Positions 49,040 to 61,949 of a stretch of DNA of 64,000 nt are shown one piece after another. This stretch comes from Spongilla lacustris. Lineage: Eukaryota; Porifera; Demospongiae; Spongillida; Spongillidae. The stretch is taken from assembly GCA_949361645.1 (NCBI GenBank), contig OX442416.1:9169129-9233128 (forward strand), given 5' to 3'. Position numbers and translations under genes: made by a program. The notes below the pieces were generated by a model. That model ran no database searches, had not been told where the DNA came from, and worked only from the letters and a program-made list of their open reading frames with translations. How positions within the stretch are numbered: position 1 is the first letter of the stretch; each line of letters starts with the position of its first letter.

Positions 49040-49768
49040 TTAGGAGATGAATTTGATGCTGTGTCAGTGTAGGGCATGGGATCCACCTACAGCATTGTGA
49101 ACTTTCAGTGTGCATCAAAGTCAGGCTACACAACACAAGTTGATGCCCACTGAGTGATTGTGTGTGTGGGACTGTTGTGGATATGAGGATGGTAAGTGTT
49201 CTGTGTGGGGAAGCTATGTGATATATTGTATATGATGCATGTGTGAGGTATCATCATTTGTGCAATTGTGTGATATTCTCCCTCAAGAGTATCGAAATGA
49301 ATTTGATGTGTAGGGCATGTGGTCCACCTTTGAGTTATTAAGTGTGTGGACGAAAGTTGCTAAACGTGAACGAGACAGCACTTGCGAGTAACTTTAACGT
49401 GAACAAGACAGCACTCTTGTGGGTACTCACTTGTGCTTGCGTACATGCATATCAGTACTTTTTAACCAAGCCATGTAACTTATTACTTATGCACATGCAT
49501 ATTGTTTATGCTGCATGCATATTAACCGCTAGAATGTTCACCTGCACCAAGTGCAGGTATAAGTATTGGGCTACCTGCGTGCGGAAAAAAGCAGCCTGTA
49601 TATTTGAAACCCTGTAAATTCTACTTAGGGGTGCTCAAAGCTCCACGCGCACATACTGGCCAGACTGTCCATGCAGCATGGGTCATGTCCTCACCAAGGC
49701 AATAGTTAGCTCTTTGACTTGGATTCACTAAATGGTATACAGCGAGTGAAGGAATACATACATCATAT

Positions 49769-50522
49769 GGGACAGTTTCCGAGAAAATGGCCCTTCGTTT
49801 ATGATTATAAAATCTTATAAAATTGCTTTGCATTTGAATCATAATAACTTCTCTATGGTAAAATACATTTTGGGGTCTTGCACTTGCTCCGTGCCAGTAT
49901 TGCAACGTCCGATACCCCACCGGGTTCAAACCCGCCATAACTTTCTGTACGAGTAATCAAATCGCTTCAAATTAGGTTTGTAGGTAGAGAGGTCCTATAT
50001 CTATCGATTTGTTCTGTTCGTTAATTTTTATGCCATCCGTTACGGAGATACAGTTGAACAAACTACGTGCACGTTTTCCTGCTTGATTTGCACCAATGTT
50101 ATAATCCTCGCCTCCCCATACATTGAGCGGAATGCAATTTGCCCAAATCAGTGGTGCGAATCGAGCGCGAAAATGTGCACGTTGTTTGTTCAACTGTATC
50201 TCTGTAATGGATGGATAAAAATTAACGAACAGAGCAAATAGAAAGATATAGGACCTCTCTACCTACAAACCGAATTTGAAGTGATTTGATTACTCCTACA
50301 GAAAGTTATGGCGGGTTTGAACCCGGTGGGGTATCGGACGTTGCAATACTGGCACGGAGCAAGTGCAAGACCCCAAAATGTATTTTACTGTAGAGAAATG
50401 GCATGGTATGCAGTGTTGACAATAGGAAGTCGATAGCCTTAACCGTTCAGAAGTTATTACGATTCAAATATTATAAGATTTTATAATTATAAACGAAGGG
50501 CCATTTTCTCGGAAACTGTCCC
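49769..50522. mobile_element. Foldback element, GGGACAGTTTCC ends (copy 3, right arm)
   Basis: This is the mirror of 26781-27573, slightly shorter because of a deletion in one half near 49850. Confidence 0.85.
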
Positions 50523-53032
50523 ATATAATAATATAAAGGCCAATGTACACAGCGTTTACAAACATAATGGAGAAAGGCTGTGTATAGAGTGCATTAAAAA
50601 TGGCTGAGAGTTGTATCTTGCATGAAACATTAGCACATTTGCTTTTTTTTTACTCACACTAACTAACTGTTAATCTCCAGGCATTGGTCCTAGATCTAGA
50701 ACATTAGTGGTCCTAGATCTAGAACTACTACATTTCAACTTCGAAATTAATTCAAATAAGCATTGTATATTTCAACTTATGGTCTCCAATCTTAGTTGGA
50801 TAAATAGTAGTTAAGAAGAAAACACTTTAATGATAGATTGTCACCTACGCATACATGTAGGCATTGCAAATCACTTTTTGTTTTCCAAACAGTGAACAAA
50901 CAATTTAGCCAACATTTGAAATAATGAGGATCAATTTACCAAAGAAGGCTACTAGCAAAGTGGCGGCAGAAAACAATGCCAACATGCTGCTAGTGCTATG
51001 TATGCTGTTGTGGCACGCCCCTCATTTAGCTGGAGTTGTTCCGATTTGCAAAAAACTTACAAGAAGCATTCTTTGCTTTTTTAGGCAGATGTAATTTTTA
51101 ACTCTTTTTGCCAAACACACACGATTTCCTACCTTTCATTAGGATTGTAGGCAATTTTTGTACACTCCTCCATCTTAATTGTGTATCTAAAGAGCCAATG
51201 GTAGAATGAGCTCCAAAGCAAATTAAAAACGAAGCCCTATGATGTTACATTATTCAAGTTCAACATTTTAAAATGCAAGGACCATGTGTTGCAATAGAAC
51301 ACCTACACGTAGGCTAAAACAGCACTTTTTGCCTACAAGGCTACATGTAGGTGTTTGTTCCATCTACCATTAACAATTCATTTATTTTTTGATATTACTG
51401 TAGCAGAATGGTTTTTTTTTTGTAAATTAAGTGGAGAAAGTGAATCAGTTTTTTTTTTTTTTTTTTTTTTTTTTTGCTTTTAACTTCACACCCATATGTG
51501 CTCTATTTCAGGGGGCATACATTGTGCTTCAAACTATAAATGATTGCATTTACATGAAGAGTAAAATTAGCATTCAGGAGAATTTATATTTGAGCTAGTC
51601 ATACCCAATTCTACTTGGCACTGTGAGTTTATGAGCACTCTTTCCATTAACCAATTATATTTCATGATTTTAATACACAAATGTAGGGTTATTTATCACC
51701 GCATCCACGAGAAATGCGGGGAAATTTAGTCTATTTTGGGGCAAACCGAAAAATGATTAATTCCCTCTAGATAGAATTGCTTGGTTTTAAGTGGAGATTT
51801 CACTACATGTACCATTATGAGGCATGTTGCATTTTTTTTGTATCTCAAACTGACATATCATTGGCTCGAAACATCATTGCATAGTTGATTGGTTCTAGCG
51901 TTATCGTGTAAGAGGTACAGATTTTTAAAATAACATATTGCTTCTAGAGCATTACAATAAATGCGTAAAAACTGTATGATACTATGTAATAATGGTTTAA
52001 TATTATGGCTTTAAGTTATCAACTCTCACGGTCAGTGTGATATGCAGTGCAAGGTAATGAAATAAGAAAACGGCATTACCGCGAGTGAATTTTTGCGTGG
52101 GTGGACTTCAAGAATCTTTCTTCCTGTTTTACTAAATAACATACCATGACTCTATCCAGACAGGTACAGACTGTATGTTTTGGTAGAACTTGCAAAACCT
52201 GGCACTTTGGATGAGTGGACCACGCCCCCTGTCTACTGCGAGCAAAAATGTCTTGTAACTTACTGCTGAAATTGAGTGCAATAGAAGCTTTGGCTTGTTT
52301 GAAAAAGGAATTTATGTACCCTCCTATAGTTGTATAACCCAGCAATTTTGATTCAGTAATACTCAAGGTGGTGGGAAACATGACCCTGAAAAAAGTGTAT
52401 GCGAGGGCATTTACCACATCACGTACCCATTCGATATTTTCATGTAACAGGGAGTTATTTATAGAGCACCATTGCAGAAAAAGTAGAAATTACTATTTAC
52501 AAATGGGTGAGCTTTCTGATCATATTTTTTTCCAGTCAAAAAAACGATAGGAGGGAATTATCAATATTCACAAATGCCCCAAAATTTCCCCGTGTCTCTC
52601 GTGGATGTGGTGTTATAAAGTGTTAAACATGGATATAAAATAGTAATTACACATACATACTTCGAATTGGTTAACCCTTTCTCATCACGAATTATTGAAT
52701 ACCATTATTGTGTTTGCAGCAATATTACTGCAACCAACAGCAGTAGGAGCATTTCGAATGGCATGCTGTGCACTTTCATTGCACATAAGGTGTTGATTTA
52801 GTTTTCATCTGATACATTGGTTGTACATAATTAGTGGTGAGTAAGTGTGACCGTCATAGGCCTAAAATGCAGAGAAAAAATAATACATTTACATACATGT
52901 ACATCTAGAAATAGAATTATAGTTGTCTCATCAATGACTTCCCCTTCATTTGAATGTCGGCAAACTGTTCGCCCATCTTCTAGGAATTCATTAAGAATCA
53001 GCTGGTGACCCAGTTTGCCAATGAATGCAATA

Positions 53033-54823
53033 CAGTGGAAATCGTGATACTTGTCGTTAAAATTTTTTGAGTGTGTTTTAATGTTAGCTTGATTTTTTAA
53101 CATTAACTGTATGCAGTATTGAAAATCTGACAACACAGTGTTGTTGACCAAACATTTGTAAACAAGTACCGGAAATAAGTAAGTGTCACGTGACTAACAC
53201 GTCTGTTTGTTTTTGTTTTTAAGTGTCCCAGTCCAAAAAACGGATTTGTAGCATATTTCTCAGCTCTGAGGCAGCAGATCAACACAAAATTTGGTATATA
53301 AGAGAAAAACAAACCTGCCAAACGTTTGGCCGAGTCATATTTCAAACCCGGGAAATACTTTGTGTGTTTTCATGGGAGACACGTTTGTTTAGGTCGAAAA
53401 GCGTTTAACATGCTGCTTTGCACAGTGGGCGTTATACGCGACAGTACATCGATTTGTATACCGAGGGATGGCTATTGAACCATAGACACCTATGTTTACA
53501 ACGTAACAGTTAATTTTACCGTCAAAATTCTGCTTGCAAACGTTGTATATTAAAAAACACGCCATTTTCGAGTGAATCTCATTACAATTGTAACAATTTC
53601 ATAATATTAATTAAAGTTTCGATGCTGTAGCTGAAGACGGGAACGGTTTCAATTGCGAAAACGGTTCTTCTAAGAACCAAACATCAACCAGCGAAAAAAA
53701 GCGGCGAGCAAGTAAAGAGGCAAGTCATGTGTGGGTACCTTTGAAGTGAAGAAAGGCTCCGAGGGGTAATCCCGAAGCTGCCGCTTCGAAGCGGTCAGCA
53801 AAGCAGGTTCCTCAAAAAGCAGAAGGACGAATGCTACTATCGCAGAGAGTGCAGCCAAGGAATTAGAGTCCCTCGCTGTACACATGCCAAATGTGTCCGA
53901 TAGTGATGCAAGAGTGTTTGCATTACGAATGTACTACATAGAGGTATCCAACGACCACTGATGCCCAAACAAATGTGAGTCACATGTTTTTGGTATGTTC
54001 CAGAACTATCGGACGCATTTGGCATGTGTACAGCGAGGGACTCCAATTCTTTGGCTGCACTCTCTGCGATAGTAGCATACGTCCTTCTGCTCTTTGAGGA
54101 ATTACCGACCACCACTTCAAAGCGGCAGCTTCCGGATTACCCCTCCGAGCCTTCCTTCGCTTCAACGATGCCCAAGCATGATTTGCCTCTTTACTTGGTT
54201 CTCGTATTCGCCGTTCCCATCTTCAGCCATAATACAAAACCTTTAATTAATTGCCAATAACGTCATAGTTGTAATGAGATTCACTCGAAAATGGCGTGTT
54301 TTCTAAGCTTCAACGTTTGTAAGCAGAATTTTGACGGTAAAATTAACTGTTACGTTGTAAACATAGGTGTCTATGGTGCAATAACCATCCCTCGGTATAA
54401 CAATCGATGTACTGTCGCGTATAACGCCCACTGTGCAAAGCAGCATGCTAAACGCTTTTCGACCTAAACAAACGTGTCTCCCATGAAAACACACAAAGTA
54501 TTTCCCGGGTTTGAAATATGACTCGGCCAAACGTTTGGTAGGTTTGTTTTTCTCTTATATACCAAATTTTGTGTTGATCTGCTGCCTCAGAGCTGAGAAA
54601 TATGCTACAAATCCGTTTTTTGGACTGGAACACTTAAAAACAAAAACAAACAGACGTGTTAGTCACGTGACACTTACTTATTTCCGGTACTTGTTTACAA
54701 ATGTTTGGTCAACAACACTGTGTTGTCAGATTTTCAATACTGCATACAGTTAATGTTAAAAAATCAAGCTAACATTAAAACACACTCAAAAAATTTTAAC
54801 GACAAGTATCACGATTTCCACTG
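53033..54823. mobile_element. Foldback element with CAGTGGAAATCGTGATACTT ends
   Basis: The halves 53033-53920 and 53935-54823 are reverse complements (paired ORFs such as MKYDSAKRL.GLFFSYIPNF on both strands). It is flanked by TA on both sides. CAGTGGAA...CG ends with TA targets resemble pogo/Tigger and other Tc1/mariner MITEs. It sits exactly at the outer end of the right palindrome arm. Confidence 0.85.
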
Positions 54824-56116
54824 TAGTTTCTATAGAAAAACCCATCATTGCGCGCGGTATGGTAAAAAACACTAAATCTACAAAATATACTTAGTTGCAT
54901 ATGGGATTGCTTTGGATTTTTGGATTTAAGCACAGTATATTAGTACCTACATTTCATGTATACATTATATATTTTTATCACCTTTTTGTGCAAAGATATA
55001 AAATTTGTGACAACCAACCTGTGTGACAACCAGCCCCGGTCTCCCCTACTGAGGTGTGGAGTGTGATGGTGTGCTGTGGATGATGTACTACATCTGTATA
55101 TCCAAGTGTTAGTATGTCACTTAGTAGTTGTCCTTTATGTATGCCCTTATATGGTGTTATTGTGGAGGGGGAGGGGCATTTCTGTCATGGTCTTGATTAG
55201 CCGGGCATATGATGAAGCTGAACTAACAACATGCAGAACCTTATATACCAGATATAGGTGCATTGAACCTTCTCTACACTATTAGTTTATGTCCTTCTGC
55301 TCCAGAGGGAGTTTAAATCATATATAGGAGGCGAAAGCTGTACATTAAAATCAACTATATTCAATATAGATTCTTTTATATACATGCATGCACCCTTTAC
55401 TAAAGTAACATTTAGCAAGGTACATGACGTTTATGCATGCATGCAGTTTTCATTCCACATAAGTGACCAACTCTCATTGTAACTATCGCATGCAAGCAGG
55501 TAAACAATTGTATATACTTCAAGCAAAGCTGCAACAAGCAAACTAGTTTGACTATAAGCAGTAACATTAGGTCTCTGATTAGCCCGACTGGTACCCAGGC
55601 CCTCCACATGTGTATAATAACCTGATAACTTATTTTTATAGTGTTAGCCAGGAATAACTGTTGGTAGTCCCCACAGAATGGTGGGGTGTGGTGGCCCAGC
55701 CCTGATGAGATGGGTCAGGGGACTAGTAATAACATGGCTGTGGTACGCTGCAATGCAAGGGCTCTCCTCATGAGGCTTCCTCTTGAGGCAGCATAACTTC
55801 CTTTTGATGTGCTGTGATTGATACATACATGTGCATACAGTTGTATGTATTTCAGTGAAGAATGAAATGAATAATGTACCATACCTTGATGGGACCCAGG
55901 CCTGGCTCTTTGTGGTCCTGTCCACTGCCCCACTCCTTCCACCACCTCACCTGGCCACTCCCCCTCCTTCATTATGGCACCTCCCCCATGATATCATGGC
56001 CCCTCCCCCGTCTTATATAGCCACACCCCTCCTGTTGATATTGTTCCACTTGTCTGTGTTACATTAAGTACATTCCTGGTACATGGTGTGATATGGCTTC
56101 CTCCTTATACATGTAG

Positions 56117-56215
56117 TATGGAAATACTGCACTTATAACGGCATCACTATATGGTCATATTGGGTGTGTGAAAGCACTGTTGGATAGGGGTGCCCAGGCC
56201 TTACCCCAGGATAAG
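56117..56215 (+). CDS. Ankyrin repeat exon (33 residues)
   Basis: The exon lies between an AG acceptor and GTGAGT, 99 nt in phase 0: YGNTALITASLYGHIGCVKA, LLDRGAQALPQDK. The G-x-TAL...AS..GH...VK.LL..GA pattern is a full ankyrin repeat starting at its canonical boundary. It is probably the end of an upstream ankyrin gene or a separate cassette, since the next ankyrin exons begin a new N-terminal-like block at 58202. Confidence 0.7.
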
Positions 56216-57200
56216 GTGAGTGCAGTTTGATGAGGAGGCTGTGAGGGTGGCCTTTGTGTAGAGTGTTGGGGGTGGGGCTTTCGAAGCATGTAAGCCAGAG
56301 TGTGGAGGTGTATGGGTTTGGGAATTACATGAACATGTGGTGTGTGAGGGATGTGTGATGGTGTGCTGTGGATGGAGTACTACATGTGTATCCAACTGTT
56401 AACTAAACATACAGCATACAAGTTAAGACAAAGCAGCTCAGTGGCTAGGAACAGCCCTAATAGTGGTGCCCAAAGTCATGGCCATTGTATTTCACCAAAT
56501 ATCATAATGGCCATCACACCCTATTGCTTCTTAACTGAAACATTTTTGTTGCCCTGGGGTAAAGTGCAGTCTTGTTTTGTTGTACATTTTGCCTAAAAGA
56601 TGCATTGTAGTTACATACATGTACATGTACATGTATGGTCAATCCATCTATTATGAATTGTCGATGGATTACATCTACATGTATAACAAGCATTGTTGAG
56701 ACCAGTTTTGAGAAAAACCGATGACATGTATACACATATACATGTAACTTCAGTTACCTCAGAAAAAACATATATCAGAACATCCAGTGTTGACTTGTGT
56801 GTGAGCTGACTAAAGTAGACAGTTTAAGAAAAGTCTCCACTTTGCATAGGCAGATCAAAATGTTCTGTTTTCTGAAGCAACATGAATGTATACATGTACA
56901 TGTATACATGTATGGCGCTAATGGAAACCAGGTCACAACAATAATTGCTACGTGTACAAACATGTACATGTATAATCAATCGACATGACAGCACTCTTGG
57001 AAGCAAAAACAAGTGCACATGCCCAAATATGGACATGTAGTTGATAAAACCACAAGGGGCAAGGGCTTGGGTAGCTGTGGTGAAGCAATTGCATAGCACC
57101 ACAAAGTTGCCAATGTCCCGGACATGCCCCTGGATTTCATACCTTTGTCCCAGAAGGGTCCCTGATGGGCCATTGTCCCGGAATTCTAATGCAGATCCAT

Positions 57201-57284
57201 TGTAGTTGGGCATGTCCCCCGACATTAGCCATGTGTACATGTACATGTATGCCACACTAATGTCGGGGGACATGCCCTACTACA
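57201..57284. repeat. Hairpin: 28-bp inverted repeat around a GTACAT loop
   Basis: TGTAGTTGGGCATGTCCCCC (then GACATTAG) is mirrored by CTAATGTCGGGGGACATGCC (then CTACTACA) with one mismatch. The loop contains GTGTACATGTACATGTATG. Confidence 0.7.
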
Positions 57285-57949
57285 TGTAGATCCGTTCTGT
57301 CACACTCCCAATTCATTAGGCCACTCCCTTGTGATGAAATCTTCATTAGCGCTTTCACATTGCGGTGGTTCCCTAGCTCGGGTACATGTAACGATCGTGG
57401 AGCCACACCCTCACCTCTGGAGCGAGGGTGGGGCTCCACAAAACAAGTACAATATTAATGGACATAGTTGCTCAATATTATAATGCACACTCTAAGTACA
57501 TCACAGCCAGTGAAATGATGTGGAAGAATTGGGTGTGGTTTCTGGTCAGTTGGCAACAATGGCACCACTTGGAACATATATTGTGTACGTAAACAATGGT
57601 GATGAGAAAAAAATAGTGCTCTCGGGTAAAATCTTGGTGCTCAGGGGTTATCAATACACACTATTTATTTCACGTCAGTCACAAGTCTGGTTCATAATAC
57701 ATGGATTGACTCTCTATCCAAATACGCTCACTTAAGTCCAATTGATTCTACGGTACATTGGCAGTAGTGGGATCGGGTATTTTACTAACTTCAAACACAC
57801 ACGTACATGTAGGTTCCGACATGTAGTAGCTGAAGTTTATAATAGCCTGGTTTCTGTTGGCCTGCAGATTTGTCCTATTTTGTTTCTATGGATACACTTA
57901 GTGCAATGCATCATAAAATAGTCATGTGTTTTGGGATTATTTTTGGTAG

Positions 57950-58040
57950 GCCTATGAGGTGGCAGCATCACATGGAGAGCATTTCCATATTCAGATCAGC
58001 ACACACAAAACCCTAAACTTGGTCATGCTTCACTTTGTGT
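57950..58040 (+). pseudogene. Possible ankyrin exon fragment
   Basis: After TTTTTGGTAG the frame reads AYEVAASHGEHFHIQISTHK, TLNLVMLHFV and stop. The AYEVAASHGH-like start is common for an ankyrin-linked segment, but no donor is clear. Confidence 0.35.
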
Positions 58041-58201
58041 AGGCACAGCTCATTGATAGGCAGTACATGGGCCATCAGCATTATGCTGGCATGTTCATTA
58101 GTGTGTAGGTGGTACCAGTAGTACAATCAGAAGTTAAAGCAGTGTGTAAAGTTGGGGAGGAGTCATTATGTAATGTGGTACATGTATTGTTTCCTTTGTA
58201 G

Positions 58202-60430
58202 GAGGAGCTTAAGGTGGCTATAAGTAATGGCCAGGTGGAGGAAGTGATGAGGCTTATTGCTAGTGGAGTTACTGCTAAGGTGAGGTCATTGAATCTGTAC
58301 ATACATGTACATACGTGTACTGGTACATGTACAGTCATAATTAGTTGGCTATTACTAGTGGAAACTTTACAATTGTTGCACTCACCTACATGTACATGTA
58401 CATGTGTACACCTTAGGACCCAGAGGAGAAGCTTCATTATGCTGCAGCAGGTGGCAGGACTGAAGAAATGATAGCACTGCTTGATGCAGGGACTAATATT
58501 GATGCCACTGATAAGGTGAGACTCTTACCTCACATATTAAGTACATGATTTATGCTAATAATGGTCACTGCAGACAAGCATAAAGGACTCCAATTCTGTC
58601 CCTGCAAACCTTAGCACTAGGGGGGCCCCTCCCACTTCCCCTGTCCCTAACACATACCATTACCACTCACTGATGATACCAGCCTTTGGCAGCCACCATC
58701 ATGGTTAGGGTGTGCTATAATTAGAAAAAATATCCAAACCCGGCCGATGCGAAATGTTATATGTACATTTACCTGCATATTTTGACCAATTTCACATACA
58801 TGTACAAAGATTAATTACAAACCTTTTTAAAGAATTGATTGGTGGATTTATTGGTAACTTTTGCTAAGGGAGATAATATGAATTAATACATTTAAATATA
58901 CTGTTGTTCATGATAACTTACAAATGTACAGTGTACATGTACACATGTACATGTACATGTAGGTGAAATATACATTAACATTCCCTTTTTTTCTTGTTTC
59001 TTGCTACAATAAATATTTTAGTATTGGTTCCGTACTAGAGTGGCATCTGTGAAAAATTACGGGTTGATTAAATAGGGTTGTCATTTTTTTCCACCATCGT
59101 GTGTGTATATATGTTGTATATCAACAGTGTATACACTGTAGTTTATTACTGCAATAATATACAGTTAAAATAGAGTTACTACACAACCTATATACATGTT
59201 ACATGCCCACGCAATGCAAACATTGTGCATTGTTGTCACAAAGGCACTCCGAAGTTGGGGGTGACTGCATGTGATTATAATGCGCTCATGACACCTACAG
59301 GTACACATTGTACACATATTGTATCGACATACATGTATGAGGTTTGTGGCAAGGATTGAGCTAAATATGTGTTGTTATGTACACTTGTGTGGGCAGGTGG
59401 TCATTACGATTGGTACATGTACATGTGTAGGTGTGCATTTATACATTAGACTAGGTGCTTGATCAAGTACAATGTATACGTACTGCACGTATTGTGTATG
59501 TTGGAAATTATAGTACTACATGTACATGTAGATACAATGTATGTTTAAGTTTTCACCTACAGCCCACATACATGTACCATGTACACATGTACATGTAAAT
59601 TTGTAGTTGACTTATGGCTTTAATGACAACAGTAACCCCCAGTACATATACGTACATGTACGTACATGTATACTTGGTCAAGCACCTACACTTGTGGGCG
59701 TGATGTATAAATAGCAATGCGCACCTAGCAATCTATAGTACCAATGGTAATGACCGCCTGCCCACACAAATGTACATAACAATTAATACACCAATCCTTG
59801 GCACAAACCTCACATGTAGATACATGTGTACTTGTGTGTACTTGTACCTGTAGGTGTCATGTAATGATAGCAGTAACCCTATTAGGGTTTACTACTTTAC
59901 AATTATATATTTACATGTACATATCAGCACCCCCCCCCCCCCCCCTTCTTGTTTTAATTGCTCTGGATGGGTGTTGGGGTGGCCTAATCAGCACCTGTTT
60001 AATAACGTTTAAAAAAAATATCCGTTTTTGTTTGACTTACATACATGTACATGTACAAGTAGTACCTGCCAATACAAGTATGCGTCAGAAAAAAGTTAGT
60101 GCCGCGCATTACGATCGAAAAGTTGTGCACTCCGTTTGGAACACATTGTGTGTGTGTAACGCAATACCTCTGAAAATAATTCCATTCTGTTACATGTAAT
60201 TATGTTTGGAATATATTATTTATGTTGATTATGTACATGTACATGTACATGTACATGTACATGTATGTGAGTGACAGGGGGGAATTTTTTTATTCCTGGG
60301 TCACGGTGTGCTATGGCTTCCCCCATTACAGAACATGTATACAGCACTGAATTTGGCATCAGGATATGGTCATGTTGAGTGTGTGAAGGTACTGTTGCAT
60401 AGGGGTGCCCAGGCCAATCTCCAGGATAAG
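58202..60430 (+). CDS. Ankyrin-repeat gene, three phase-0 exons
   Basis: The exons are 58202-58279 (EELKVAISNGQVEEVMRLIA, SGVTAK), 58417-58515 (DPEEKLHYAAAGGRTEEMIA, LLDAGTNIDATDK) and 60332-60430 (NMYTALNLASGYGHVECVKV, LLHRGAQANLQDK). All start after AG, end in AAG before GTGAG, and are phase 0, so repeats can be added or lost without frame damage. Ankyrin repeats bind proteins. The remaining exons were not found before the transposon relic at 60909, so the gene is incomplete or interrupted. The introns are full of GTACAT tracts. Confidence 0.7.
58920..59680. repeat. Dense ACATGT/GTACAT tracts
   Basis: There are repeated runs such as TGTACATGTACACATGTACA here and throughout 56.6-63.9 kb (for example 60233-60266, 63498-63515, 63650-63670). 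The hexamers ACATGT and TGTACA are self-complementary. Confidence 0.75.
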
Positions 60431-60908
60431 GTGAGTACAGTTCCATACCAGATCAATGTCTGTTGCATTTTTAAAATGCTGTTTAGCGACAAATGATACA
60501 TGTAAGTGTACATGTACATGTACATATAATTGAGAGTCCCCAAACCCATACAAGTTCACACTCTGGTGGCTCCACCTCACCAACATGCTCCAACAGCTCC
60601 ACCCACAACACTCTACACACTCCACCCTCATAGTCTTCTCATTACACAAGGAAACATGTCAGATCTACCAAATGCTACACACCAGAGATATAAATTTTTT
60701 TCTGACAGACATTGAATTTTTTTTTAATGAATTTGAGCATATAACTTCATTGTTTCTCTAAACCTTCAAATTGAAAATTGTGTTCAAAAGGTATTTTGTT
60801 ACAGTGTACTTATGCATTTTTTTGTTACAGTTTCAATAAGATATTGCTGATTTGTAGCTTTGAGAATATCAAATAGTCATTTTGCAATACATGTACATTG
60901 TACATGTA

Positions 60909-61936
60909 GAGCAAAGGGACCGAATGTGGAACGCACCCCTATTAAGGAACATTAAATCTCATTAAAAATTTAATCAAAGTTATGGGTTTGCAATGTTGGA
61001 TCATACGCAAATCAATGAATCTGATTGACCCACTAGTTGCTGGATAAATATCCTTTGGCAAGCTAGGAGTGCAGCATTGTGCTCCTTTGCGACCTCCTGA
61101 TTTCATTATAGCTTTCATGCGCTCTAATGCAGCGTTTTCTTCTAGAGCTGCTTTTATTTTTCTGCGTCGCTCTTCTTTCTCAGCTATCTCTCTCCTCTTC
61201 ATATCCTCAGCAGCCTTAAATTCATCGATCCATTGTGCTGAAGTCATGCACTGAGCTGAACCTTTCAAACGCTTAAATTGAGTACTTGTAGTAGGGATAT
61301 AGCGTTGTCCTGTGGATCTAATCTTTCGCCATCTGAATTATCAGTGGTACTTTCTGAACTTTGAGAAGAGGTCCATTCAGCATGTTGCACCTGATCAGGA
61401 CATACTGCACATGCAGCCACATAGATGGAGTGGTACTGAATTGACAATTTTAGGCATAACTGCAGATCTTCTTCTGTTGTCATTGCAGCAGCCTTGAGAT
61501 CAACCCGCCTCTTCACCTCTTGTGCCACACCATCCTCAATAAAGCTTACAATGGTCAGGAAGAGCATCTACCCCACGTAGTGGAGACAGGCCTGTCGTTT
61601 ATTGGCCATAATTAGGCAACCAGAGGATAGACGTTTCATTTTTTAGCTAGTAGCACCCGCCCCCTCCCCAAAGTAAACCCCCATGCGGTTGAGTGTTTAT
61701 ATAACAACCCTTTGATGTGGTTGTTCCTTATTCGGTACCTTTCCCATACATTGAGGTATGTTTGCCGAAAAGTGAGTTTTCGGTACCAGGATTCATAAAA
61801 ACTTTCCTATGGTTAGTATAATTGTAATCTACGTTAAATTCTCTATCCAACGGTGTTTAAATTATCTCTCTAGCATGCATAGTTTGCCTGCAGCAGTCAA
61901 GGGAAGTTGGTTGTTCCTTAATAGGTTCCTTTGCTC
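60909..61936 (-). mobile_element. TA-flanked transposon relic with KER-rich ORF
   Basis: The ends GAGCAAAGG...CCTTTGCTC lie between TA dinucleotides (60907-60908 and 61937-61938), and ATTAAGGAACA occurs near both ends. Minus ORFs 61567-61265 and 61268-60942 hold MTTEEDLQLCLKLSIQYHSI and MTSAQWIDEFKAAEDMKRRE followed by an E/K/R helix. A TSA....K..E..K...EEK.. tail is common at the C-terminus of pogo/jerky-like transposases; that assignment is tentative. Confidence 0.5.
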
Positions 61937-61949
61937 TACTACCCGTTTT

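Larger units (their letters stand above)
40087..53030. repeat. Right arm of giant inverted repeat
   Basis: The right arm mirrors 22879-40050 across a 36-bp spacer (40051-40086). It ends where the CAGTGG foldback element is inserted at 53033; beyond that element (54826 on) homology to the left flank does not resume. It has its own private insertion at 47708-48314. Confidence 0.93.

Noticed and set aside
53103..54753. Paired ORFs MKYDSAKRL...
   Set aside because: They are identical on both strands because they lie in the two halves of a foldback element; no domain is visible.
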